This document shows positions 27,028-35,585 of a stretch of 64,000 nucleotides of DNA, in pieces. Made by a program: the position numbers and the translations under genes. Each line of letters opens with the position of its first letter. Within the stretch, counting starts at the first letter, position 1. The stretch covers positions 1-64,000 of the forward strand of contig CAJWBQ010000007.1 in assembly GCA_913020115.1 (NCBI GenBank), written 5' to 3'. Origin of the DNA: an uncultured Cellvibrionales bacterium. GTDB taxonomy: Bacteria > Pseudomonadota > Gammaproteobacteria > Pseudomonadales > Cellvibrionaceae. The notes beneath the pieces were generated by a model, which did not search any database, was not told where the DNA came from, and saw only the letters and a program-made list of their open reading frames with translations.

Positions 27028-27921
27028 TTACTTAGAGGCTTTTTTAGCTGCTTTCTTCTTGGCGGCAGGTTTTTTTGCTGCAGCTTTCTTCGCAGCAGGC
27101 TTTTTAACCGCTGCTTTCTTCTTGGCAGCAGGTTTTTTAGCTGCAGGCTTCTTAGCGGCCGCTTTTTTGGCTGCAGGTTTTTTAGCTGCGGCTTTCTTTG
27201 CGGGTTTTTTGGCCTTGGCTTTGGCTTTAGCTGCGGCTTTCTTGGCTGAGGCCTTTTCTTTGGCTGCCTTAGCTTTAGCGGCTGCTTTTACTTTGGCTGA
27301 GGCTTTTTTAGCGGCCAATTTTTCTTTGTTGGCTTTGGCTTTAGCTGTCGCTTTAGCTTTGGCTGCGGCTTTCTTGGCTTTAGCGCTGGCTTTAGCTTTA
27401 GCGGCTTTGGCGGCTACTTTAGCTGCGGCGGCGGCTTTTTTAGCGCTTACTTTAGCTTTGGCGGCGGCTTTTTTAGCGGCACCTTTAGCTTTAGCTGCGG
27501 CTTTCTTGTCTGCTGCTTTTTGAGCTTTGGCTGCGGCAGCATCTTGCTTGGCTAAGGCTTTTGCCTGAGCTGCGCTTTTTTTGCTGGAAGCTTTGATGGT
27601 CGCTAAAGCGGCTTTCGCATCAGAAGCTGCAGATTTTGCAGAATTGGCATCAGCTTTAGCGGCTTTAGCGGCGGATTGAGCTGCAGCAACTTGCTTGGCG
27701 CTGGCGGGGGTTTTTTTCTTCTTGCGAGCTGCAGCAACTTTAGTTTGTGCAGATTTTGCTTTAGCAGCCGCTTTCTTAGCTTCAGCCGCGAGTTTAGTCG
27801 CAGATTTTGCTGCGTCAGACTCTTCTTTAGCTAGAGCTTTAGCCAGTTGGGTTTGCAGTTTTGCGATTTCCTGTTCGAGTTGAGCAACAGGGTTTTGCGC
27901 TTTAGTTTTTTTTGCAGCCAT
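27028..27921 (-). CDS. Histone H1-like Lys/Ala-rich protein (AlgP-like)
   Basis: A 297-residue, extremely basic protein made almost entirely of Ala and Lys. A short N-terminal helical segment (VAQLEQEIAKLQTQLAKAL) precedes a long low-complexity tail ending in repeated KPAAKK units. This is the architecture of AlgP and other bacterial H1-like DNA-binding proteins, which compact DNA and modulate transcription. Repeat number can vary between strains through slippage. Function in this organism is inferred from composition alone. Confidence 0.82.
   Translation of the reverse strand: MAAKKTKAQNPVAQLEQEIAKLQTQLAKALAKEESDAAKSATKLAAEAKKAAAKAKSAQTKVAAARKKKKTPASAKQVAAAQSAAKAAKADANSAKSAASDAKAALATIKASSKKSAAQAKALAKQDAAAAKAQKAADKKAAAKAKGAAKKAAAKAKVSAKKAAAAAKVAAKAAKAKASAKAKKAAAKAKATAKAKANKEKLAAKKASAKVKAAAKAKAAKEKASAKKAAAKAKAKAKKPAKKAAAKKPAAKKAAAKKPAAKKPAAKKKAAVKKPAAKKAAAKKPAAKKKAAKKASK
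27030..27240 (-). repeat. Degenerate KPAAKK/AAAKK coding repeats
   Basis: The 3' third of the histone-like gene consists of imperfect tandem 12-18 bp units (GCAGCAGG-TTTTTTAGCTG type on the plus strand) encoding KPAAKK and KAAAKK. Copy number is likely to be unstable. Confidence 0.6.
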
Positions 27922-28175
27922 GTTTTAGCTTCCTTAATTTTTTTAAAAAAATTGCCAGCAATTTGCTTAGAATTCAAAGGCGTGTATAAGTTAAGGCTTT
28001 GCTGTGAAATATCAAGGCTTTTAAAGCCGAATTCACCGAAAAAGCGCTAAAAAGACAACAAACTTTGAAAAATTGTGAGTCTGATCGCTTTGCGCTTGGT
28101 TTTTGTCGGCAAGCGTGAAAAAAGCACTCAAGAATTAGTAGGAGTCGAATTGGGAAATTATGAGCCCGATACCGA

Positions 28176-28592
28176 TTAGATCAGGGCTCCATTGGGAATA
28201 AATCGATTAGTGGAGTGGCTTTTTATCCACTGCAATTGTTCTTTTTTCAGGGGAGATTTACGTTGGCGCAAAATTTTGGCCAGCCACACTACGGGAGATT
28301 CTGCTCCTGCTTCCCAACCGGGTAACAACATTTCCGAACGCGTGAAAAATCGTATCAATTGATACAGTTCATCGTCATCTAGCAAGTGAGTTAAGCTCTG
28401 CCAGTCTGACATTGTTAGCTTCATGGCCTGGCATTCTTTTTCTATCTGCTCTTTTGACAACCGCGTTTGCAAGTTCTCGAGCTCGTTCTGTCGGCTAAGC
28501 TCGATAAATAATTTTAGTGTATGTTCGCTTAGTTGATAGCTGTCGCTCGCGTCACTACTTTCGGGGGTCCATGATCCAACACTCATTTGCAT
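28176..28592 (-). CDS. Conserved-looking hypothetical protein, 138 residues
   Basis: Small soluble, helix-rich protein. Distinct segments are LTHLLDDDELYQLIRFFTRSE near residue 67, GWEAGAESPVVWLAKILRQR near 92 and the end NRFIPNGALI. It has no signal peptide or membrane segment. It lies upstream of the histone-like gene on the same strand, with a gap of about 250 bases, and is divergent from dinB so that the LexA box lies in the shared promoter region. I do not recognise its family. ATGs at 28592 and 28586 are both possible starts. Confidence 0.7.
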   Translation of the reverse strand: MQMSVGSWTPESSDASDSYQLSEHTLKLFIELSRQNELENLQTRLSKEQIEKECQAMKLTMSDWQSLTHLLDDDELYQLIRFFTRSEMLLPGWEAGAESPVVWLAKILRQRKSPLKKEQLQWIKSHSTNRFIPNGALI

Positions 28593-28668
28593 ATCGCTCT
28601 TAAAAATACTTGGGATCTACATTATAACGATTCGCTGGAAAGGATTCTTATTTTTGTTTTTACAACAC

Positions 28669-28684
28669 CTGTATATATAGACAG
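28669..28684. promoter_or_regulatory. LexA (SOS) box upstream of dinB
   Basis: CTGTATATATAGACAG is a full 16-bp LexA operator with both CTG/CAG arms intact, about 55 bases before the preferred dinB start. It predicts repression by LexA and DNA-damage induction. Confidence 0.85.
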
Positions 28685-28739
28685 CTTTGGTGCATCATAG
28701 GATTCTAATGCCTTTGAGTGAATGCGAAATACGCTCCTT

Positions 28740-29813
28740 ATGAACAGAAAAATCATTCACTGTGACGCCGATTGTTTTTTTGCAGCAATTGAAATGCGTG
28801 ACGACCCGTCCTTAAAGGGGCGGCCTATGGCTGTCGGCGGGCACTCCGATCGGCGAGGGGTTATTTCTACCTGTAATTACGAGGCTCGGGAATTTGGTAT
28901 TCACTCTGCGATGGCTTCGGCGACCGCAATGCGTTTGTGCCCCGATTTAATTATTGTCCCTGGCAATATGGAAGCCTACCGCATAGCCTCGCAATCGATG
29001 CGAGAAATTTTCTTTGATTACACCGATTTAGTTGAGCCCTTGTCGCTGGATGAAGCGTTTCTAGATGTTAGTGAAAGTACACGGTGCCGTAGTAGTGCAA
29101 CCTTAATGGCAGAGGAAATTAGGCAGCGAATATTTGAGGCGATAAATATTACCGTGTCTGCAGGAGTCGCCCCCAATAAATTTCTCGCGAAGGTGGCCAG
29201 TGACTGGCATAAACCTAATGGCTTGTGTGTTGTTCCGCCTAACGAGGTCGAAAGTTTTGTGCGCCCCTTGCCGGTAAAACGGATATATGGCGTAGGTAAA
29301 GTGACAGCCGAGAAATTGAAACGTATGGGTGTAGAAACTTGCGCTGACCTACGTCGTTTTGATCAGTATGAGTTAAACGAGCGTTTTGGCTCTTTTGGCC
29401 AGCGTCTACACAATTTGTGCCGGGGTATTGATGAGCGCCCGGTCACTCCGTCGCGGCGTCGCAAATCTCTTAGTGTTGAACATACCTATAATGAAGACCT
29501 TGAAAGTGTCGATCTCTGCTTGGCGAAGCTCCCTGATTTATTTGTGGAGTTAAAAAACCGCTTGCAGCGTTTGGGCGACGACTATCAGATCACCAAAGCA
29601 TTTGTAAAAGTGAAATTCAATGATTTTACCAGCACCACTCTAGAGCGAGCGGGAACCGGCGCTCGACTGAGCGATTACAGGGCACTTTTGGCTGATGCGG
29701 CCCGGCGGCAATCGCTGCCCGTGCGTCTTTTAGGTATTGGCGTGAGGTTGTTGGACCGAGGTGGAGAGGAGGGAGTACGCCAACTAGACTTGTTTACTGA
29801 GGAAGGGGAATAA
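28740..29813 (+). CDS. dinB: DNA polymerase IV
   Basis: Y-family translesion polymerase of 357 residues, SOS-induced. Catalytic acidic residues are in IIHCDADCFFAA at the N-terminus and SLDEAFLD near residue 104; the helix-hairpin-helix region follows (YGVGKVTAEKLKRMG). The start at 28740 (MNRKIIHCD) mirrors other DinB proteins; an ATG 18 bases earlier would add six non-conserved residues. The C-terminus QLDLFTEE resembles the beta-clamp-binding motif QLxLF. Confidence 0.94.
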   Translation: MNRKIIHCDADCFFAAIEMRDDPSLKGRPMAVGGHSDRRGVISTCNYEAREFGIHSAMASATAMRLCPDLIIVPGNMEAYRIASQSMREIFFDYTDLVEPLSLDEAFLDVSESTRCRSSATLMAEEIRQRIFEAINITVSAGVAPNKFLAKVASDWHKPNGLCVVPPNEVESFVRPLPVKRIYGVGKVTAEKLKRMGVETCADLRRFDQYELNERFGSFGQRLHNLCRGIDERPVTPSRRRKSLSVEHTYNEDLESVDLCLAKLPDLFVELKNRLQRLGDDYQITKAFVKVKFNDFTSTTLERAGTGARLSDYRALLADAARRQSLPVRLLGIGVRLLDRGGEEGVRQLDLFTEEGE

Positions 29814-30020
29814 GTGTAACGCTCGCGACCGCTTATTGATCAATTGCGTCCCGCCTTCGTGTCTTTTTGGGTCATACGGTAACACTGCCCGTGAACAAGG
29901 GGATAAGGCATGGGAAATTGGCATTTAAGCAATTAAAACTGTTAATATGCGCCCTTAATTTTGTAGAACGTTTGCTGGCATTGGTCAGTTTGTAATCAAG
30001 TTGTTGAGGGAGAAGATTCT

Positions 30021-30437
30021 GTGAGCCGTAAAAAAGGCCGTGGTGCTGAAGAAGATAGTTCTGAGATCGATTTGACGCCGATGCTCGATGTTGTCTTTAT
30101 TATGTTGATCTTTTTTATTGTAACGGCCTCGTTCGTTAAAGAAATCGGCATTAACGTCAATATCCCTGAAAGTCAGGATCAACCGCCACCCGAGGATGCA
30201 CCAGAGAATATCTTGGTGACTGTCACAGGTAGCAATGAAATCTGGATGGAGCAGCGCCGGGTGGACATCCGTGCAGTACGCGCGAATATCGCACGTTTAC
30301 ACGCTGAATTTCCAAAAGCGTCGGTTATTATTCGCGCCGATGGTAAATCTGAAGCGGCAACCTATGTTGCTATTGCAGACGCCGCTCGCGAAGCCAATAT
30401 ATACGATGTGACACTGGCACCCGTTATCGAAAAATAA
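30021..30437 (+). CDS. exbD: ExbD/TolR family biopolymer transport protein (orphan)
   Basis: Small inner-membrane protein (138 residues) with one N-terminal helix, LDVVFIMLIFFIVTASFV, preceded by the conserved IDLTPM, then a periplasmic domain. The Asp in PMLDVVF is the proton-path residue of ExbD. It starts at GTG with an AGGGAG RBS. Neither exbB nor tonB lies beside it: the unit is a single gene ending in a strong terminator. It must work with an ExbB encoded elsewhere. Confidence 0.9.
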   Translation: MSRKKGRGAEEDSSEIDLTPMLDVVFIMLIFFIVTASFVKEIGINVNIPESQDQPPPEDAPENILVTVTGSNEIWMEQRRVDIRAVRANIARLHAEFPKASVIIRADGKSEAATYVAIADAAREANIYDVTLAPVIEK

Positions 30438-30455
30438 CGTCAAGTTCTAGTAATT

Positions 30456-30484
30456 AAAGGCCGATAGAGATATCGGCCTTTTTT
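30456..30484 (+). terminator. Intrinsic terminator of exbD
   Basis: AAAGGCCGATA / TATCGGCCTTT, an 11-bp perfect stem with loop GAGA and a run of Ts. Confidence 0.9.
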
Positions 30485-30507
30485 GTGCCTGCAATAAATC
30501 CCAAGTC

Positions 30508-30535
30508 AAAAAAAAGCCTCGAATACGAGGCTAAA
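30508..30535 (-). terminator. Intrinsic terminator of the 27-codon gene
   Basis: On the minus strand AGCCTCG / CGAGGCT with a 4-base loop is followed by eight Ts. It lies about 30 bases after the stop codon of the small reading frame at 30562-30645. Confidence 0.85.
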
Positions 30536-30561
30536 TGGGGTGTGAAGAAGTGACAGCTTGG

Positions 30562-30645
30562 CTAGTAGAGTGGCGCTAGGTCATCAGCTGCAATAATGGC
30601 TAGAAGCGAGATAGATAGGGGCAGAATAATTGCTAGTGTCATCAT
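30562..30645 (-). CDS. Candidate small hydrophobic protein, 27 residues
   Basis: A short frame beginning MMTLAIILPLSISLL and ending DDLAPLY: one hydrophobic helix of about 18 residues with an acidic tail, a typical small membrane protein. GGAC/AAAGGA lies seven to nine bases before the start, a good -10 (TATACT, near 30700) lies about 55 bases upstream, and a strong terminator follows 30 bases downstream. It therefore has all parts of an independent gene. It shares no family known to me. It could also be a leader peptide, but no gene follows before the terminator. Confidence 0.6.
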   Translation of the reverse strand: MMTLAIILPLSISLLAIIAADDLAPLY

Positions 30646-30793
30646 AATGTTGTCCTTTGTCTTTACCTTTGTCTGAATTGGTTTCTAAGCGTTGTGCCCA
30701 GTATAAGGAAAAGCATCCAAAGTAGTTTCAAGGATCGTTAAGAAGTGTATCGAAGGGTCTTGCTTGGTTAAGCGGCTGAGAAAGCCCCTAAAT

Positions 30794-31777
30794 TCACTTA
30801 TTCTCGAGAAGTGCTACTAGCTCACTTCGACTGTTGATGCCTAGCTTGCGGTAAATGCGGTAGAGGTGATTGGAAACAGTGGAGGGAGATAGAGCGAGAT
30901 TTTTGGCAATGGTTTTAAAGGTTAGGCCCTTGCAGATACCACTAACCACTTCTTTTTCACGCTGAGTGAGTTTGTCTAAGGCTTGTTCTGGACGAATGCC
31001 AACATAGTACAACTCGCCAATACTTTCCGATTCAATGTGCAGGCTGTTAATCAGTGCTCCGTGTTTTGTGGGTGGAAATGGCAGGCGAGTTTGAGCATCA
31101 TTACCAAAAAAAGACTCCATCAAGTCGAGAAAGCCGCTTTCTACCTCGTGATAATTACCGTGCTTATCGCACAGAGCGTTGGCGGTATGAGTATCGTGAT
31201 GGCGTTTTTGCAGCTCTACAAACGAGGCGTGAGACGCCGCAGCAATGAGGTGAAATAGTAAGTGTTGCTGCATGCGTTTTTCTTGTTCGGTGAACACGTG
31301 GGCTCGATCAAAACGGTAGAGCGTGAGTAGGGTGAAAATGCCACTGCGTTCATTAACGTGCATGGCACTTAGCAGTCGTTCAATGTTGTGTGGTCCTAGG
31401 TACTTCTTATAGAGTATTGATTGAAAAAATTCTTCGTCGGGAATTAGGTCGGCCATATCAACTGGCTTGCCTAGGCATTCGCGAAATCTTTCAGCCTCTT
31501 CAGAGTTTAATTCAGGCTCGATTACGTGCCTAAGATGGTATTGGTAAACGGGATTAATGGCTTGGCTGGCTTGAAGCGCGTCAAACAGGTCTTCCGAAAC
31601 CTCCAAATATGTGTGGGTGTAAAACTCTCTGGTATTTGTATGCCCTGTGCCCCATACGGCGCCATCAAAATGAATCAATGGGCGCAGTAACTCCAAAGCT
31701 CGCTGACGAAAATCGGCCAAGGGCACTTGCCCCACGGAGCGGTAGAGTTGACTTATAAATTCATCGGTACTGGGCAT
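30794..31777 (-). CDS. LuxR-type helix-turn-helix regulator
   Basis: 327-residue regulator. The C-terminal LuxR/NarL HTH is clear (LTQREKEVVSGICKGLTFKT, then SPSTVSNHLYRIYRKLGI, about residues 260-320). The N-terminal 230 residues have no receiver Asp signature and no recognised autoinducer-binding tryptophan pattern, so the signal is unknown. It lies downstream of the multicopper oxidase gene on the same strand after a 71-base gap and may or may not belong to that unit. Confidence 0.85.
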   Translation of the reverse strand: MPSTDEFISQLYRSVGQVPLADFRQRALELLRPLIHFDGAVWGTGHTNTREFYTHTYLEVSEDLFDALQASQAINPVYQYHLRHVIEPELNSEEAERFRECLGKPVDMADLIPDEEFFQSILYKKYLGPHNIERLLSAMHVNERSGIFTLLTLYRFDRAHVFTEQEKRMQQHLLFHLIAAASHASFVELQKRHHDTHTANALCDKHGNYHEVESGFLDLMESFFGNDAQTRLPFPPTKHGALINSLHIESESIGELYYVGIRPEQALDKLTQREKEVVSGICKGLTFKTIAKNLALSPSTVSNHLYRIYRKLGINSRSELVALLENK

Positions 31778-31848
31778 GGCATCGTTTTGTTTAAGCTTGG
31801 CTCAGTAGTGTAGCGATTGGCTATTACGGGAACAAGGCTTACGACCTG

Positions 31849-33252
31849 TCAGGCAATGGTGATGTAGCCCATGAGACCAGTTTTCATATGTTCAATCACG
31901 TGGCAGTGAAACATCCAGCGTCCAGGATTGTCGGCCACAAACGCAATAGTGGCGCGCTCATTTCGTTCAAGTAAGACTGTGTCGGTCTGGAAGGGGTCGA
32001 TGGTGCGCTTATCGCTCGACAGCACGGTGAAAATAATACCGTGCATGTGAATAGGATGGCCGTGAGGCGTGGCATTATGCAATTCCATGACGATGGTTTT
32101 ACCCAGAGGAACGACCGCCAGAGGGGCGGGTAGCGTGCCTGAATGCATACCTGCCCAGGCGCGACGATTGATGGTCCAGAATGTCTGGTCAACTTTGCCG
32201 TCGTGGCCTACGGGCGAGAGCGCGCCGGCCCACTCAAATTCAAACCGTAAATGCTGCGCTTCTTCGAGCTTGAGCGAAGGCAGGGGATTGGGTGCAAGGG
32301 CCCTGAGTTCGGTGTTTAGCAGTGCTTGTTTTGGGGCTTCTGTCTGTAATCGGCATAATTCAAAATAGCCGCGGCCTTTTTTGTCATAAATTACAATATC
32401 TTGGCCGACCTCTTTGGTGAGCCGTATCGCTACATCAAGCCTCATGCCCGCGCCCATATCATGAGTGACTAACGGTCGAGGTTTTGCCACTGGGCTGCCG
32501 TCAATGGCAATGATATGTGCGTCTAAATCTTTGAGGCTTAGGTGATAAACTCGGCTGGAATCCATGTTGAGAAAACGTAAGCGCACAAGGCCGCCAGCAG
32601 GCGCTAAGAGTGTTGGTCGCTGCTCGCCATTAACGCTCTCTACCGTGCCTAGAGTGCCGGCTCTTGCAGCGTGACGGGGAATTGAAAGAGGTAAGAATTG
32701 TCCTTGTTTATCGAGTCGCCAATCTTTTAGTCCAATGACTAAATCCGCGTCGAATTCGGGTGCTTCAGCTTCATCTACAATCAGCGCTCCCACTAAGCCT
32801 TTGCCTAGCTGCTCAACACTGTGCATGTGGGGGTGATACCAAAAGGTCCCAGCATCTGGACAGACAAATTCATAGAGAAATGTTTCACCAGGCTGTACGG
32901 GCGCTTGGCTTAAAAATGGTACTCCATCCATTTTTATATCTATTCGAATGCCGTGCCAGTGAATAGTAGTTGCCTGTGATAAATTATTTACAAACAAAAT
33001 ACGAATGGCTTTACCTTGTTGAGCTCGTATCACTGGCGCTGGGAATTGGCCATTAAAACCTAAGCCGGGTGTGGTTTTGCCCGGTAATATTTCTAGGGGG
33101 GAGGGCTCGGCAGTCAAAATGTAATCGTATTGTGGCGCCTCATTTCCAGAAGTCGGTTCAGCTTTACTAAGATTAAAGCGGCAGGCAGATAGGGTAGCTA
33201 AACCGATACTTGCAAGGCTGCTTTTCACTAGTTGGCGGCGGTTCAGGGTCAA
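31849..33252 (-). CDS. Multicopper oxidase (Tat-exported, putative lipoprotein)
   Basis: Periplasmic laccase/CueO-type oxidase, 467 residues. All four copper motifs are present: HWHG near residue 97, HPHMHS near 140, HPIHMHG near 418 and HCHVIEHMKTGLM near the C-terminus. The start chosen is TTG with GGAG eight bases upstream; it yields MTLNRRQLVKSSL, a proper Tat signal, ending in LSAC, a possible lipobox. The ATG 66 bases upstream lacks an RBS and would overlap the preceding gene. It is the last of five coupled genes with imelysins and a di-heme protein, suggesting a ferroxidase or copper-oxidase role in periplasmic metal uptake. Confidence 0.88.
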   Translation of the reverse strand: MTLNRRQLVKSSLASIGLATLSACRFNLSKAEPTSGNEAPQYDYILTAEPSPLEILPGKTTPGLGFNGQFPAPVIRAQQGKAIRILFVNNLSQATTIHWHGIRIDIKMDGVPFLSQAPVQPGETFLYEFVCPDAGTFWYHPHMHSVEQLGKGLVGALIVDEAEAPEFDADLVIGLKDWRLDKQGQFLPLSIPRHAARAGTLGTVESVNGEQRPTLLAPAGGLVRLRFLNMDSSRVYHLSLKDLDAHIIAIDGSPVAKPRPLVTHDMGAGMRLDVAIRLTKEVGQDIVIYDKKGRGYFELCRLQTEAPKQALLNTELRALAPNPLPSLKLEEAQHLRFEFEWAGALSPVGHDGKVDQTFWTINRRAWAGMHSGTLPAPLAVVPLGKTIVMELHNATPHGHPIHMHGIIFTVLSSDKRTIDPFQTDTVLLERNERATIAFVADNPGRWMFHCHVIEHMKTGLMGYITIA

Positions 33253-33284
33253 GGTTGATGCTCCGTTGGTGTTAGCTTGTAATT

Positions 33285-34439
33285 TTAGATTAATGCGCTG
33301 CTTAAATGATTGTCCCATTGAAACGCGTCTTGCTGAAGTACTTGCAGTGAATTACCCGTGCTCCACTGTAGTATTTGGCCGAGCCCGTTACTGATGACAA
33401 AATTTTTCTGCTTAGGGTTAAAACTCAAACCCGCAGCGTCGCGGATATTAAATTGCTGTTTGTGTTCGCCTCGCTTGAGGTCCCAACAGTCTACCACTCC
33501 GCCTCTAGGTGCGCTGGTCAGCGCTATTTCACTCTGTTGATCTATGGCCACACTGGCAATGTATTGTGCCTGTGATCTCCAGATAGACTCACTTGCAAGC
33601 ATTGCCTGCAGTCGATCTTCACCCCTGTGGCTCAGTACCAAGGGGCGAGATTCGAACGCGGGCCCTTGGTATTGTACGCCCATAATAACCTGATTTTGAC
33701 CGCTGCAATCGAGATGGCGAATACTCATTTGTGGGTCTTGAGGGTAGTAGCGGTCAATTATATTTTGGCGCTTGGTATCAATATACGACAGCGAAGATTG
33801 CATGCTGTCTAGATTTAACTTTTCACGCGGCAGTGCCGGGTGGGTAAAAATCCCACCGTTGGCGACAACTAAAGTCTCCTGGTCGGGCATCATTTTAAGT
33901 TGATGGGGGCCAATTCCGCCCGAAGGTATTTCGCCTATTCGCTGATAGTCTGCACTGTCGTAAATCCCGATAACACCATCGCTGCCCTTGGTCCTACTTC
34001 GGTGATAAGGGTTCTCGCTGGTAAAGAGGTATTTACCGTCGGCGCTAAAGCAGCCGTGTCCATAAAAATGATGTCCTGCCTTTGCATGCAGGGTTCGTAC
34101 TAAGCGACGGGACTGATAATCAATACAGTAGATGTCACTACCGGGACGCCGGGAAAAAAATAATACTTGTGAATGAGTCGGGTGAATCACAGAGTCATGT
34201 GCGCGAAGGGGTACAGCTACCTTAAAGCCTCGATTGGGCTCGTGTATTGGCCAGCCAGCAACAAAATGCTGGCCGCTCGAGTCATTACACGCGCTAAAGC
34301 ACCAGGCTCGGGAATTGGTTTGTCCATAGCCCGTGAGAGGATGCAGAAAGCTCATCGACGACAGAGTTGTGAACTTTAAAAACTGTCGCCTCGTACTATC
34401 GTTTTTTTGTCCCGTCAAACTATCAGCCCCAAGATTCAA
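33285..34439 (-). CDS. DUF1513 beta-propeller-like protein, Tat-exported
   Basis: Exported 384-residue protein with a twin-arginine signal (STRRQFLKFTTLSSMSFLH). WD40/quinoprotein-like repeats such as DSVIHPTHSQVLFFSRRPGS and IYDSADYQRIGEIPSG suggest a propeller fold. The family is usually found beside imelysin and di-heme oxidoreductase genes in iron-regulated operons; its biochemical role is not established. Its start overlaps the upstream imelysin gene by four bases. Confidence 0.82.
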   Translation of the reverse strand: MNLGADSLTGQKNDSTRRQFLKFTTLSSMSFLHPLTGYGQTNSRAWCFSACNDSSGQHFVAGWPIHEPNRGFKVAVPLRAHDSVIHPTHSQVLFFSRRPGSDIYCIDYQSRRLVRTLHAKAGHHFYGHGCFSADGKYLFTSENPYHRSRTKGSDGVIGIYDSADYQRIGEIPSGGIGPHQLKMMPDQETLVVANGGIFTHPALPREKLNLDSMQSSLSYIDTKRQNIIDRYYPQDPQMSIRHLDCSGQNQVIMGVQYQGPAFESRPLVLSHRGEDRLQAMLASESIWRSQAQYIASVAIDQQSEIALTSAPRGGVVDCWDLKRGEHKQQFNIRDAAGLSFNPKQKNFVISNGLGQILQWSTGNSLQVLQQDAFQWDNHLSSALI

Positions 34440-35575
34440 TCACCGTCATTGTCATTGAAACCTAGGGTGATATTCATTGCGATGGGTATGTCACGTTTCA
34501 AAGTGGATATGAGAGCGGCTAAGTCAGTATGAGCTTTGCTGAGCGCGGCTCTACTTTCATCGTGGTTAATTGCTTCAGCCATAGGTCTGTCAACCGTATT
34601 CAAAGTAGTTTGAATCGCATCTATCTGCATCAGCAGGCGTGACGCTAGAGCTTGGTGGTCATCGGCGATTAAAAAGTCTGTGAGGCCTAAGAGCTCTCCA
34701 TTCACGAGCAGTTGGCGGACTGAACTAAGATTGGCGCTCGCCAGCGCTAATGAATGTTGACTGCGCCATGCTTCGGCTAAGAAAGCGTTAGTTTTCCCTG
34801 ACGCGGACTTTAGACCTAGCGGAGCGCCAAGTTTGTCATTTTTTAAAGTTTCAAGATTGACCAAAATACTTTCAATGAGTTGGGTAAGCGGAGGAGTGCC
34901 GGTAGCAATGTCTGCCATATTTGTTTCTGGCGTTATTGTGGCGGTGTTTACAAAGACGGATAAGTATTCGTCCTTGGCTTGCCATGAACTAGATAGATGC
35001 TCGGCAGTTTGCTGGGTAAGGCTGGCTACCGTTTGTAAGAGAGCGCACTGCCTAGTTTCGCCCTCATTGGTTTGGTAGTGGCTTAGTTTTGCGCCAGTGC
35101 GATCAAATAATAGGTATTCTAGAGCTGACAGGCCTTGTATCACAACACTGGATTCTTCCAGCTTCGCATGATCAATTACATCCTTGCTCTTGAGTAAGGA
35201 TTTTATTTTTCGACCCACAAGATTTTTCTTGTCTGGCCAAAATTGTAGGCGCCAGGATAGGTTGTTAACTTTAATGGGACCAAAGTTGATGATTTTTACC
35301 GCCTGCCAATCTGACATTGCGAGCCGCCATTGTGCCTGCGTTGCCTTAAGTGTGGTCTCGTTAGGGTTTATACAAAATGCTTGGCTCTTCGCGCTCAATA
35401 CTTTGGTGCTGAGGGCAAAATTTTGGTGAAAATTCACGATGGTATTTTCTGCGATCTCTCTGGCGACTTGCTTTTCTAGGTCTTGTTTATCTTTAGAGAG
35501 GTAGGTTAGTGTCGTCGCTAGCGCCGCCGCTAAAAATAGCAGCAAGGCTTGATTTCTAGGTTTAGAAAATATCAT
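34436..35575 (-). CDS. Imelysin family protein (second copy)
   Basis: Periplasmic helical protein of 379 residues with an N-terminal hydrophobic signal/anchor (NQALLLFLAAALATTLTYL). The imelysin core has GLSALEYLLFD near residue 165, where the GxHxxE metal-binding motif has lost its His (Ser instead) but keeps Glu. This divergence suggests altered or lost metal binding compared with the first imelysin. Translationally coupled to its neighbours on both sides. Confidence 0.85.
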   Translation of the reverse strand: MIFSKPRNQALLLFLAAALATTLTYLSKDKQDLEKQVAREIAENTIVNFHQNFALSTKVLSAKSQAFCINPNETTLKATQAQWRLAMSDWQAVKIINFGPIKVNNLSWRLQFWPDKKNLVGRKIKSLLKSKDVIDHAKLEESSVVIQGLSALEYLLFDRTGAKLSHYQTNEGETRQCALLQTVASLTQQTAEHLSSSWQAKDEYLSVFVNTATITPETNMADIATGTPPLTQLIESILVNLETLKNDKLGAPLGLKSASGKTNAFLAEAWRSQHSLALASANLSSVRQLLVNGELLGLTDFLIADDHQALASRLLMQIDAIQTTLNTVDRPMAEAINHDESRAALSKAHTDLAALISTLKRDIPIAMNITLGFNDNDGD

Positions 35576-35585
35576 GCAAAAACCT

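Noticed and set aside
27059..27523. Long plus-strand frame rich in Ala, Leu and Phe
   Set aside because: It is the antisense of the Lys/Ala-rich histone-like gene; the repeated codons keep several frames open by composition alone.
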